Position numbers and translations under genes: made by a program
Assembly: GCF_902804485.1 (NCBI RefSeq)
Contig: NZ_CADCST010000098.1
Span: 62,001 to 126,000, forward strand
Length of the DNA: 64,000 nt
From: Flavobacterium collinsii
GTDB taxonomy: Bacteria; Bacteroidota; Bacteroidia; Flavobacteriales; Flavobacteriaceae
Direction of reading: 5' to 3'
Shown: positions 17,332 through 25,696 of the stretch, in pieces
How the letters are laid out: the number at the start of each line of letters is the position of its first letter
Position numbering within the stretch: position 1 is the first letter of the stretch
The notes under the pieces: model-generated
The model's input: only the letters and a program-made list of their open reading frames with translations
What the model was told of the DNA's origin: nothing
The model's database searches: none

Positions 17332-18078
17332 CTAAACAGTAAGAAAATCGTTTAATTGTTGTTTTTCTCCTTCCCAGTCTCTTGAAATATTATCTCGGAT
17401 TAACTTAGCGGGAACTCCTCCAATTAAAACATTTTCGCCTAAAGCATCATACGACTTGGTACACAAACTGTTAGAGGCAATGGTACAAAAATCAGGCGTC
17501 CGGGCTCCTTTTAGAATCGTAACTCTGTTACTTATAAAATTGTAATTTCCAATAAAAATAGGACTTGTTTTTTGAAGTTTTTCTCCTGTCTGCGTATCGA
17601 TTAAATCATGAAAATTGGTATCAATAATTTGAGCCTGAGAACCAAAACGGGCGTAATCTCCCAAAACAATTTTTTCTGTACAAATTAATTTCCCTCCTGA
17701 TCCCATAGAGGCCATATTTCCAAATTCACAATAGGCATTTTCCCCAATAAAAATAAAATAATCTTTACCAAACTGAAATTTTCCTTTGAAAACAAGTTTT
17801 CCTAAAACATAAACTTCGGCAATACCTTTATGAAGTGAATCCAGCTCGTAAGGCTGACCAAATCCAATCATTCCTTTTTGAATATCTCCTTCAATTTGAA
17901 TCTCACCCGAAATAGCAGTAAACTTAACTCTGCCATAAAAGAAAACAGGAAGTTTTTTAGCGATCTGAAAAGGAAATTTTTTAAAATTAAAATACAATGT
18001 CTTACTCCAGTTTACCGAATAGTAAAAACTGAATTTATGATAAAAAGACTGAAATTTTCTATAACTACTTTGAATCAT
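17332..18078 (-). CDS. Left-handed beta-helix acyltransferase
   Basis: The 248-residue protein has an aromatic, basic N-terminal 45 residues. It then shows hexapeptide-repeat strands ([LIV]-G-x4 turns) from about 60 to 225, including IGENAYCEFGN, IVLGDYARFGSQ, FIGNYNFISNRVTILKGA and the closing NVLIGGVPAKLIRDN typical of WcaF/LacA-like O-acetyltransferases. The NFHD stretch could supply the catalytic histidine. It likely acetylates the surface polysaccharide. Its start overlaps the end of the flippase gene by 14 bases, so it is in the same operon. Confidence 0.8.
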   Translation of the reverse strand: MIQSSYRKFQSFYHKFSFYYSVNWSKTLYFNFKKFPFQIAKKLPVFFYGRVKFTAISGEIQIEGDIQKGMIGFGQPYELDSLHKGIAEVYVLGKLVFKGKFQFGKDYFIFIGENAYCEFGNMASMGSGGKLICTEKIVLGDYARFGSQAQIIDTNFHDLIDTQTGEKLQKTSPIFIGNYNFISNRVTILKGARTPDFCTIASNSLCTKSYDALGENVLIGGVPAKLIRDNISRDWEGEKQQLNDFLTV

Positions 18079-19564
18079 TATTGCTCTTTTTATTAGATTT
18101 TAATGACATTACCATTTCTTTCAAATTTACCTTTTTACTAATTTGATACCAACTAAAACTAATAGAAATCAAAACCATCCATGTCATTAAAATATACTTT
18201 AAAGTCGAATTTTCAATGTATCGCAGTAAAAATGTAACAGCACTTATTATAAAACAAGCAAAATATATCTTGTAAAATTCATTGTCAAAATAAAAATCAT
18301 ATCTTTTCTTTGTAATCCACTTTAATCCAATAAAATGAAATAAAAAGTAAAGAAAAAAACTACAACCTAAACCTTCTAATCCGTAAAAATAATAACCAAA
18401 AACATTCATTACTAAAGACAAAACATTAAAACCTATTCCTGTTTTAATAAATATTCGGGAATCTCCTTTAGCAATCAAAATAAAACCCATAGCCCATGAA
18501 ACAGCTCTGAACAACATTCCTAAAATTCCAAAACAAACCATCGGGATAACGACGTTAAAATTTGGCGTATAAATAATGGGTATGATGATCGAAATTAAAG
18601 TCAAAAATAAAACAATAATTGGTGTTATGATGATAATTGAAACAAAGGCCTGCTGCATTACACTCGATCTTATTTTTTCATTATCAGAATTAATTGAAAC
18701 CAACTTCGGGAAATAATCTGTACTCATCACGGTAAAAATAATTCCAACATACGAGTTCAATAAAGTAAAGCCTGCATTATAAAAACCTACCTGCTGCAAT
18801 CCCCCATTTTTACTTATAAAAACCTGAACCAAATAAGTAGATAATAGTGTTAAAACACTACTAATGGTCAACATGAATCCCAGTTTCATTATTGTTTTAC
18901 CTTCTGCTAGAAAAAAATCTTTCGAAACTTTTTCCTGCTTAATTTTAATTTTACCTGAATAATAAAAAGAAAAAACAAGGGCTGCCAAAGAAGCAATCAA
19001 AATGGTTGGAAGTATCGCATCAATCCGTAAAAAATAATACAGAGGAACCGAAAAAAGCAACCCGAAAAGATTTCCAAACAAATTCGCTTTTGCCATTAAT
19101 TTCATTTTTCGCAAACCTTGTAAAATAGCCAATTGACCTGACGATAGTTGCTTAAATAAAACTGTAACCGCAATAAATACAAACGAATATGTTTGGCTGG
19201 AATCTCCAAAAGTAATTATACTCAATACTTTCGAGAAAAGGATTGTGAGTATCATTCCTAAAACACCTGTAAAAAACACAATCTTTTTTACAACCTGAAT
19301 GGTAGTGGAAACTTCTTTTAGGTTCCCGCTTCCATAATTTTCGGAAATATTTTTCACAGCGCTGGTTTCTATTCCAAAACCCGAAATACTATTTATTACA
19401 CTTAAAGTTGAATTTAACAACGTAATAACTCCCATTCCTTCAGGGCCAATAAAAACAGCTATTAACTTAGTTCTTAAAATCGAAATTAAGATCGTAAAAA
19501 ACTGGACACCACCAAAAAGTGACGTCATTTTTAGAATTTGCTGATATGTTCTACCGCCAGACAC
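18065..19564 (-). CDS. wzx: O-antigen flippase Wzx
   Basis: This 499-residue, very hydrophobic protein has about 12-14 membrane segments and the Wzx/MATE-like start TYQQILKMTSLFGGVQ followed by IGPEGMGVITLLN. It should flip lipid-linked polysaccharide repeats across the inner membrane. The chosen start is GTG at 19564, three bases after the stop of the aminotransferase remnant. It gives MSGGRTYQQ, which fits the family N-terminus better than the first in-frame ATG at codon 13. It is followed by the overlapping acyltransferase. Confidence 0.88.
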   Translation of the reverse strand: MSGGRTYQQILKMTSLFGGVQFFTILISILRTKLIAVFIGPEGMGVITLLNSTLSVINSISGFGIETSAVKNISENYGSGNLKEVSTTIQVVKKIVFFTGVLGMILTILFSKVLSIITFGDSSQTYSFVFIAVTVLFKQLSSGQLAILQGLRKMKLMAKANLFGNLFGLLFSVPLYYFLRIDAILPTILIASLAALVFSFYYSGKIKIKQEKVSKDFFLAEGKTIMKLGFMLTISSVLTLLSTYLVQVFISKNGGLQQVGFYNAGFTLLNSYVGIIFTVMSTDYFPKLVSINSDNEKIRSSVMQQAFVSIIIITPIIVLFLTLISIIIPIIYTPNFNVVIPMVCFGILGMLFRAVSWAMGFILIAKGDSRIFIKTGIGFNVLSLVMNVFGYYFYGLEGLGCSFFLYFLFHFIGLKWITKKRYDFYFDNEFYKIYFACFIISAVTFLLRYIENSTLKYILMTWMVLISISFSWYQISKKVNLKEMVMSLKSNKKSNNDSK

Positions 19565-19567
19565 GAA

Positions 19568-20152
19568 TTAATATTGATTCAAAATTTTAATAATAAAATC
19601 TACTTCAATTGCCGATTTTAGATTATATTTTTTAGCTTCTAGCTTTTTTTCTAAGATATGAGATTGTGCCGCGTCTTCTACTACAACGAAATTATACTGA
19701 TCTGCAATTTCATTTATTCTGTCCATTTCGGCCAATTGTCCGTACAAATGAACCGCTAAGATGGCTTTTGTTTTTGGAGTGACTTTCTCTCGGATCCAAT
19801 CCGGGTTTAAGTTGTATGTTTCTAACTTTGGTTCAACCAGAACCGGAATCAAATCTGCTTGTAAAACAGCCAAAATACTTGCTATATAAGTATTTGCCGG
19901 TATAAGTACTTCATCCCCTTTTTGGAGTTTTCCTAACTGAATATACCCTTTAAAAATCAATACTAAAGCATCAAAACCATTCCCCACTCCAATGCAATGT
20001 TTGGCTTGACAATATGCTGCGAAAGCTTTTTCAAATAGTGCTACTTCTTTTCCTAATATGTACCAGCCATCATCTAAAACCTCTTCCAGTTTTTCCTGAA
20101 AGGCAGTTTCGTATGGTTGGTTTATTTTTTCAAGATCCAGAAACGGTATCAT
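19568..20152 (-). pseudogene. DegT/DnrJ/EryC1 aminotransferase with internal deletion (fdtB-like)
   Basis: The 194 codons begin as a normal sugar aminotransferase: MIPFLDLEKINQPY, the cofactor-phosphate region GVGNGFDAL, PANTYIASILA and VVVEDAAQSH. A family member should then continue for about 190 residues, including the PLP lysine. Here it passes through a lysine-rich linker straight to AIEVDFIIKILNQY, which resembles the authentic C-terminus of these enzymes. I infer an in-frame internal deletion of roughly 170 codons, leaving an inactive product. The start overlaps the upstream FemAB-like gene (ATGA) and the stop abuts wzx, so operon order is preserved. Confidence 0.8.
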
Positions 20153-21099
20153 TTAATAGCAATTTTATAAAAATCTTGATTATAGATTGTACAGCCTAAT
20201 TCTTCTTTCTGTGTCAAAAGTCCCGAATTAAAACCTTTTTCATTTTCTCCGTTTACAATCCCCATATCAAAGAAATGCTTGCCTTTACGCTTGTATTTAT
20301 GTATTAAATTAATAAACAAAAAATCAAGAGCCCTAACTTGTTCACCTTTTTCTGAAGTGGCACCGTACTGCGATTTTACAACATTTTCAGTTTCAAAAAT
20401 AGTAATTCCCGCAATAATCTCATCATTCTGGTAAACCGAGTATTGTTTAATATTATGAGGGAATTTTTGTTTCAAAAAGTCTATCTCCTTCAACTTATGA
20501 ACCGGTTTAGCATCAAATTTCTCCAGTAATCTAGGTTCGAGAATTAATTCCCAAAAAGGTTGAAAATACTGCTCTTCTACAATTTCCAGATAAAGGTTTT
20601 CAATTCGTCTGAAATGCTTCAATTTACTTTTGGAGATACGCAAAGGTAATTTCAGGTTAACTGCCAAATTCATTTCTTTTTGTACTAAAACGGCATTGTT
20701 TTTAAATAAAAAAAAGTCCATCTCCTGATTTCCTTCGGGAAAATAAAAGTTTGGAATGGGTTTATAGTAAAAAGTTGCAACGGCAGTCTCTTTTAAATAA
20801 GCTAAGATGGCATCTAAAATCAATGCCGCATTCTCCGCTTTCAATTTATTTGAGAATATCAAACCTCCATAAGTCAATCCCTGATGTGAATAAACCGAAT
20901 TTCCAGCTTTATTCGCCGGTAAAATTGCTTTTAACTTATCATTCTCAAAAACCAAAAGTGAGAAATCTTCAAAACGGTCCTGATGATATTCCATAAAATC
21001 ACGATGAAATAGAAATGTTGCGTTTTTAGCCTGAGCCACAAATGCATTCCAAATCTCATAATCGCCTTTATGATAATTCCTTACAGTATATTTCATCAT
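20149..21099 (-). CDS. FemAB/GNAT-like acyltransferase of the polysaccharide cluster
   Basis: The 316 residues resemble FemAB-type proteins, two tandem GNAT-like domains. The N-terminal domain has NATFLFHRDFMEYHQDRF, a SHQGLTYGGLIF block, and PNFYFPEGNQEM. The C-terminal domain has EIIAGITIFE, KSQYGATSEKG and DFLFINLIHKYKRKGKHFFDMG. It could acylate the amino sugar whose synthesis the neighbouring FdtA-like and aminotransferase genes imply; this is inference from position. It is first in the unit with the broken aminotransferase (4-base overlap), wzx and the hexapeptide transferase. A second ATG three bases inside is equally possible. Confidence 0.75.
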   Translation of the reverse strand: MMKYTVRNYHKGDYEIWNAFVAQAKNATFLFHRDFMEYHQDRFEDFSLLVFENDKLKAILPANKAGNSVYSHQGLTYGGLIFSNKLKAENAALILDAILAYLKETAVATFYYKPIPNFYFPEGNQEMDFFLFKNNAVLVQKEMNLAVNLKLPLRISKSKLKHFRRIENLYLEIVEEQYFQPFWELILEPRLLEKFDAKPVHKLKEIDFLKQKFPHNIKQYSVYQNDEIIAGITIFETENVVKSQYGATSEKGEQVRALDFLFINLIHKYKRKGKHFFDMGIVNGENEKGFNSGLLTQKEELGCTIYNQDFYKIAIK

Positions 21100-21145
21100 G
21101 GTCCTGGTGGTCGTTTTATAGTTCTGCTTCCGCGTTTTACTCGAA

Positions 21146-21153
21146 CAAACTTA
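21146..21153 (-). promoter_or_regulatory. Candidate -7 promoter box for the wzx operon
   Basis: TAAGTTTG on the minus strand matches TAnnTTTG and lies 47 bases before the ATG at 21099, right beside the palindrome at 21165-21235. Confidence 0.45.
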
Positions 21154-21164
21154 TTAAAAAAAAT

Positions 21165-21235
21165 GAGCCGTGAATTCACAAATTTAATTTTTATTGGTAA
21201 CAAAAATTTAAATTACGTTTGTGAATTCGCGGCTC
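21165..21235. repeat. Palindromic intergenic element
   Basis: The arms 21165-21182 and 21218-21235 are 18-bp reverse complements with one mismatch (GAGCCGTGAATTCACAAA against GAGCCGCGAATTCACAAA). AT-rich inner arms TTTAATTTTT and AAAAATTTAAATT continue the pairing. It lies 3' of the TRIC-channel gene and 5' of the wzx operon, and could serve as terminator for the former. Confidence 0.7.
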
Positions 21236-21271
21236 TTAAATTTTCAGCACGCTAATATCGTTTAAAAAATC

Positions 21272-21874
21272 TTATTTGTGTTCAAATGCCGGCAAATACC
21301 ATTTGTATTTTACAGCCAGCAAACGTGCAATAATCATCACAACGGAAGTGACTAAATACAAAATATCATCTTCTAAATTCAGTTTTTTCAGGATAAAAAA
21401 TACAATTCCACCAAAAATACAGATGGTTGCGTAAATCTCTCTTCTAAAAATCGTTGGTATTTCGGTACACAAAATATCTCTGATAACACCACCAAAACAA
21501 GCTGTCATGGTTCCTAAGGCGATACAGATAGCGGGATGCAAACCAATCATAATTCCTTTTTCAAGCCCAATTAAAGTAAAAACACCCAACCCGATCGTAT
21601 CAAACAGAAACAGCGACGTACGCAATCGGTCAAACTTCTTTCTGAAGAGAATGGCAAAGGCAAAACCAACAATAATTACATATACATACTGCAAATCCAA
21701 CATCCATCCTACGGGTGTTCTGCCTATCAATACATCACGGAGTGTTCCGCCACCAACAGCCGTCACAAAAGCAATGATAAAAACTCCAAACGGATCCAGT
21801 TTTTTATGCATCGCTGTCAAAGCTCCCGACATAGCAAAAGCCATGGTACCGATAAGATCTAATAAATGAAACAT
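21272..21874 (-). CDS. TRIC-family cation channel protein (YadS/UPF0126-like)
   Basis: The 200-residue integral membrane protein has about seven hydrophobic helices in two similar halves. Each half carries the family signature: VGGGTLRDVLIGRTPVGW in the first and CFGGVIRDILCTEIPTIF in the second. This is the duplicated glycine-arginine-aspartate motif of bacterial TRIC channels, which conduct monovalent cations as trimers in the inner membrane. The gene is monocistronic, preceded by a promoter-word array and followed by a palindrome. Confidence 0.88.
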   Translation of the reverse strand: MFHLLDLIGTMAFAMSGALTAMHKKLDPFGVFIIAFVTAVGGGTLRDVLIGRTPVGWMLDLQYVYVIIVGFAFAILFRKKFDRLRTSLFLFDTIGLGVFTLIGLEKGIMIGLHPAICIALGTMTACFGGVIRDILCTEIPTIFRREIYATICIFGGIVFFILKKLNLEDDILYLVTSVVMIIARLLAVKYKWYLPAFEHK

Positions 21875-21891
21875 TTTTTACTTTTTAGCTG

Positions 21892-21923
21892 CAAAGATAC
21901 AGAGCTGCAAAGGTACAAAGGTT
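21892..21923 (-). promoter_or_regulatory. Promoter-word array with two -7 boxes
   Basis: The minus strand carries AACCTTTG (21916-21923), TACCTTTG (21908-21915) and TATCTTTG (21892-21899) in close succession. The last two match TAnnTTTG exactly. The array ends 18 bases before the TRIC-channel start at 21874. Confidence 0.55.
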
Positions 21924-21965
21924 AAATTGGTTTTTTATTCTTTAAAGACTCTTCTGTCTGAGAAT

Positions 21966-22829
21966 TTATTTTCTAACATAAATTGGACTTCTTTTTAACA
22001 GATAAGAAACAGAATCCATCCAACTGTCTTTTATGTTTAAGAATGGCTTACGCGTTTCAGAGTAAATTTTCGTTCCGTTTTTATACATGTCAAAATAAAC
22101 CGTATAGTGATAATACGTTTGTGTACTTGCGCTTGTAGTTGAAATATCGCTCGTTTTCACTTTCTTATTGTTATCACTCACTTTGGCACTTCCACTGTTA
22201 TAAGTTGAAGCTATAGAACCTTCTGTTATGGTATATGAAACTTTTGTTGCTATAATATTATCAACTCCCAAAATTCTCTGAAGATCTTCGATTGGCGTTT
22301 CATCAATGTTTTTATAATCAATTCCAGCTTTATGCAACAAACTGTTTGTTACTCTTAAATCCTGGACGGTTAACGGAAATAGATTGGAAGACTTATCCAA
22401 CAGTTTATTATAAAGATCATTTTGAGCAAATTTTGCCATTTCTTCTGAACTTTCTAAAGTACCCGAATTCACATAAGGTACAGGCAGCACAGCAATTGTA
22501 TTGGCTTTCATTTCTGCCGTAGCGATAGTCTGACCTGAATTAGCGGAACTCGTAGTACTTGACACTGCTGTATTTACAGACACATCGAAAGTTTGCGAAC
22601 GACCGCTGGCGAAATCAATTCTGGCAATTTGAGATACATCAAGCGAAATTTGCACTGTTTCTCCCGGCAAAGAATATTCAACCGTTTTATCCGACATTTT
22701 CGCAACCGTACATTCAATAATCTGATAATCTCTTTTTATAATTTTATCCAGTTTTTTACTTCCGGTCTGAGCAAAATTGGCAACAGAAATTAGTAACATT
22801 ATAAATGCAAAAATCTTTGTAATTTTCAT
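21966..22829 (-). CDS. Secreted protein of unknown function, CsgG/TolB-like C-terminal half
   Basis: This 287-residue protein has a signal peptide ending VANFAQ. The first domain, about 25-75, contains CTVAKMSDKTVEYSLPGE and IARIDFASGRSQTF, a pattern seen in secreted Bacteroidota proteins that sense or bind small ligands. A serine-threonine-rich linker (75-105) follows. A second domain starts IAVLPVPYVNSG and continues with a helix (AKFAQNDLYNKLL) and strands, reminiscent of CsgG/TolB-type periplasmic folds. I do not recognise a named family. It is monocistronic. The 187-base leader region holds no clear promoter. Confidence 0.65.
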   Translation of the reverse strand: MKITKIFAFIMLLISVANFAQTGSKKLDKIIKRDYQIIECTVAKMSDKTVEYSLPGETVQISLDVSQIARIDFASGRSQTFDVSVNTAVSSTTSSANSGQTIATAEMKANTIAVLPVPYVNSGTLESSEEMAKFAQNDLYNKLLDKSSNLFPLTVQDLRVTNSLLHKAGIDYKNIDETPIEDLQRILGVDNIIATKVSYTITEGSIASTYNSGSAKVSDNNKKVKTSDISTTSASTQTYYHYTVYFDMYKNGTKIYSETRKPFLNIKDSWMDSVSYLLKRSPIYVRK

Positions 22830-23016
22830 TATTTCTCTGAATTAAATGATCCTACTCTTATGGATTTTCGGTCCCTCCTTTTTAAAACACAAATAGTACA
22901 TGCTATATATTAGTTAACATGTGATAAACTGATTTTAACACTAGTAAAATTAAAATATTTCTGATGTAAAAAAAATGATATTTGTCATAACCCCCTTTTA
23001 ACCATGCATTTTACGT

Positions 23017-23760
23017 CTACATATTCTGCGTATAAAAATTATAATCTTTAAGAATAACCCTTAAGAAATCATTATTATTTCCTGACTGATTTTTAATCCC
23101 TGTAACACTCTCTATTTTGGACACCAGTTTATAAATAATTTCATGATCGTTTTTGGCTAATGCACTTTGAAAAGTTTCCTTGATAATTCGCATATCATTA
23201 TCCGACAATTTAATTACTAAAGGATAAGTCGGAACATAAGCATTTCCAATTTCTTCCAAAATGGTATGACTGATATTGATTTTATTTTTTAATGTAATTA
23301 CAGCTGTTCCGGCAACCATATCTCCTAATCGTTGTCCTTTTTGACTTGAAATTATTGATATTAAACCTACGATTCCTCCCAGAATCGAAATATCAACCAG
23401 TCTAAAAAACCAACGCATTAAATAATCACCAAAGCCTGCCTGATAACCATCAATTTTAACAACTTTTATTTTTACTAGTTTCTTTCCGATGGTCTGTCCT
23501 TCAAAAATACTTTCTAAGATTAATGTGTAAATTATAAAGGGAAAATACAGTAGCAAAAGTACCGATGCTCTCGACCAGCTGTCTAAGCTGTCAAGGACTC
23601 TATCAAAATTAAAACCGTAAAAAAATATAAGAGAAATTACAGTCACATAGGCCAATTTAATAGCCAAATCAATGAAATAAGAACCTATTCTTTCTCCTAC
23701 CGTTGCGGCGATAAAATTTATTTTGACATTTTGTGTTGTATTTATAGATAATTCTGACAT
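23017..23760 (-). CDS. RDD-family membrane protein
   Basis: The 247 residues include an RDD domain: VGERIGSYFIDLAIKLAY with the R and D that name the family, a hydrophobic pair of helices (about 30-85), then GQTIGKKLVKIKVVKIDG and the third helix before RLGDMVAGT. The C-terminal 80 residues are soluble and unfamiliar. RDD proteins are multipass inner-membrane proteins thought to transport small solutes. Only 20 bases separate its start from the divergent SpoIIM gene, a common pairing with DUF4129, MoxR and DUF58 genes. Confidence 0.85.
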   Translation of the reverse strand: MSELSINTTQNVKINFIAATVGERIGSYFIDLAIKLAYVTVISLIFFYGFNFDRVLDSLDSWSRASVLLLLYFPFIIYTLILESIFEGQTIGKKLVKIKVVKIDGYQAGFGDYLMRWFFRLVDISILGGIVGLISIISSQKGQRLGDMVAGTAVITLKNKINISHTILEEIGNAYVPTYPLVIKLSDNDMRIIKETFQSALAKNDHEIIYKLVSKIESVTGIKNQSGNNNDFLRVILKDYNFYTQNM

Positions 23761-23780
23761 ATTTTATATTTTAGCCTACA

Positions 23781-24746
23781 ATGAGAGAAGTCGCCTTCAT
23801 AAAACAAAATAAAGAAAAATGGCTGGAATTTGAGCTAGCTATTTTTGGTAAAGCTAAAAAAAATCCGGATGAGTTAGCTAATTTGTACATTCAGATGATG
23901 AATGACTTGTCGTATGCTCAAACGTATTATCCAAAGAGCAAAACCGTTATTTACCTCAATCATCTCGCCTCACAAATTTATCAGAAAATTTATAGAACCA
24001 AAAGAACAGAAAAAAATAAGTTTCTGGAATTTTTTATTACTGAAGTTCCGTTGCTTATTTATGAATACAAACGCTATTTAATGTACGCTTTTGTTTTGTT
24101 CTTTATCACGGTAGGAATTGGCGTAGTCTCCGCAAGATACGATCCCGATTTTGTTCGCCTCATTCTGGGTGACGGTTATGTTAATATGACCTTAGAAAAT
24201 ATCAAAAAAGGAGATCCGATGGCTGTATATGGCTCCGGAAGCAACTGGGGAAGTTTTATTGGTATCACCATGAACAACCTTTATGTAGGAGCGCGATGCT
24301 ACATTTATGGAATTTTTGGCGGTCTTGGCACCTTTTATATCTTCCTCCAAAACTGCATTATGCTGGGGTCTTTTCAGTATTTCTTCTATGAACAGGGTGT
24401 TTTCTGGAAAAGCGTCCGCGGAATATGGATTCATGGAGCCATGGAAATTTTTGCAATTGTAATCGAAACTACTGCCGGTTTTATCTTAGGAGCTTCTATA
24501 CTGTTTCCAAAGACCTTCTCGAGAATGAATTCCTTTAAAATAGGTTTCAAAAATAGTTTTAAAATATTCCTGAGTACCTTTCCGTTTACCATTAGCGCAG
24601 GTTTTCTGGAAGGTTTTATTACCCGATATTCAATTGATATGCCCAACTGGCTTAGTAGTTTTATCATTTTGCTTACATTAGCCATAATATCATTTTATTA
24701 TTTGATTTACCCTTTTATTGTTCACAAAAAAACAACTTTATCATAA
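23781..24746 (+). CDS. Stage II sporulation protein M-like membrane protein
   Basis: The 321-residue protein has a charged N-terminal helix-rich part (1-95, start MREVAFIKQNKEKWLEFE). About five membrane segments follow, with SpoIIM features such as NNLYVGARCYIYG, GTFYIFLQNCIMLG and HGAMEIFAIVIETTAGFILG. SpoIIM in Bacillus acts in engulfment; in non-sporulating bacteria it is a partner of the MoxR-DUF58 module with no settled role. It opens a plus-strand operon of five or six genes and overlaps the next start by one base (TAATG). Confidence 0.85.
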   Translation: MREVAFIKQNKEKWLEFELAIFGKAKKNPDELANLYIQMMNDLSYAQTYYPKSKTVIYLNHLASQIYQKIYRTKRTEKNKFLEFFITEVPLLIYEYKRYLMYAFVLFFITVGIGVVSARYDPDFVRLILGDGYVNMTLENIKKGDPMAVYGSGSNWGSFIGITMNNLYVGARCYIYGIFGGLGTFYIFLQNCIMLGSFQYFFYEQGVFWKSVRGIWIHGAMEIFAIVIETTAGFILGASILFPKTFSRMNSFKIGFKNSFKIFLSTFPFTISAGFLEGFITRYSIDMPNWLSSFIILLTLAIISFYYLIYPFIVHKKTTLS

Positions 24747-25696
24747 TGTTTGAACTTTACAAAAAACGACAGTTAGGCGACTATATCATAGATACCTTTA
24801 GCTTTTTCAAAACTTTTGGAAAACACTTTTTTAAAATCTTTTTTATCATCAATGGAGCCTTCCTGCTTATTGTAGGCACTTTAGTCTTTTTCTTTTTAAA
24901 AAGTAATTTTCAAGCCATATTTAACCAAAGTCTAAACCATCCGGACTCTGATAATCTTGCTGGTTATTTCAATGACAATTTTGGCCTTTTGATTGGTTTT
25001 ATCGTCATTTTTTTTGTTGTTATAATAGCCTTATCGCTCTTCAATTCGACTTATCCCATTCTGTATTTAAAACTAATCGACCAAAAAAACAAAAGCAGCT
25101 TCACGACAGCAGATGTCGTAGCGATCTTTAGACAAAACCTCTGGAAAATAATCAAATTCTGTGTTGGACTTATATTTTTGGTCGTTCCAATGCTTTTTGT
25201 TGTTATAATTTTACTATTCTTCCTGTGCTTTTTAATCGTTGGTATTCCATTGCTGCTAATTGCCATCCCCACTTTATTTACCTGGGTTAATTTTAGTTTT
25301 TATGCTTACCTGACAGAAGATAAAGGTTTCTTCCAGTCTTTAAATCACGCTTATCTTTTGTTAAGAGAAGATTTCTGGACTTCCATAGGTGCAACTTTTT
25401 TAGTCATCATTATGATGCAGATGATTCAGGGATCTATCACGATGGTTTTCTATTTTATCGGAATATTTATGGTTTTCCTGACCGCTATGGGTACTTCAGA
25501 GTTCAATCCAGAAGCTATGGGCGATTCTCCGTTCTTGGTTTTCTTTCTGACTTCGATGTTTATTCTGATCTTTACATTAAGCAATATCTTCAACAACATG
25601 ATCATGGTCAATCAGGGAATTATGTATTATAGCCTGGGAGCAAAAGAGAAAATTTCAAATCGCGACATTGAGTTAATCGGAACCGATAATGAATAA
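24746..25696 (+). CDS. Multipass membrane protein in the MoxR module
   Basis: The 316 residues contain about six hydrophobic helices after an N-terminal ELYKKRQLGDYIIDTFSFFK stretch. Between helices lies a YLTEDKGFFQSLNHAYLLLREDFW segment, like that in DUF4013/YciC-type membrane proteins, and the C-terminus reads MVNQGIMYYSLG. The function is unknown. Its start overlaps the SpoIIM stop and its end overlaps the DUF4129 gene by 8 bases, so it is translated as part of the same unit and probably forms a membrane complex with those proteins. Confidence 0.75.
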   Translation: MFELYKKRQLGDYIIDTFSFFKTFGKHFFKIFFIINGAFLLIVGTLVFFFLKSNFQAIFNQSLNHPDSDNLAGYFNDNFGLLIGFIVIFFVVIIALSLFNSTYPILYLKLIDQKNKSSFTTADVVAIFRQNLWKIIKFCVGLIFLVVPMLFVVIILLFFLCFLIVGIPLLLIAIPTLFTWVNFSFYAYLTEDKGFFQSLNHAYLLLREDFWTSIGATFLVIIMMQMIQGSITMVFYFIGIFMVFLTAMGTSEFNPEAMGDSPFLVFFLTSMFILIFTLSNIFNNMIMVNQGIMYYSLGAKEKISNRDIELIGTDNE

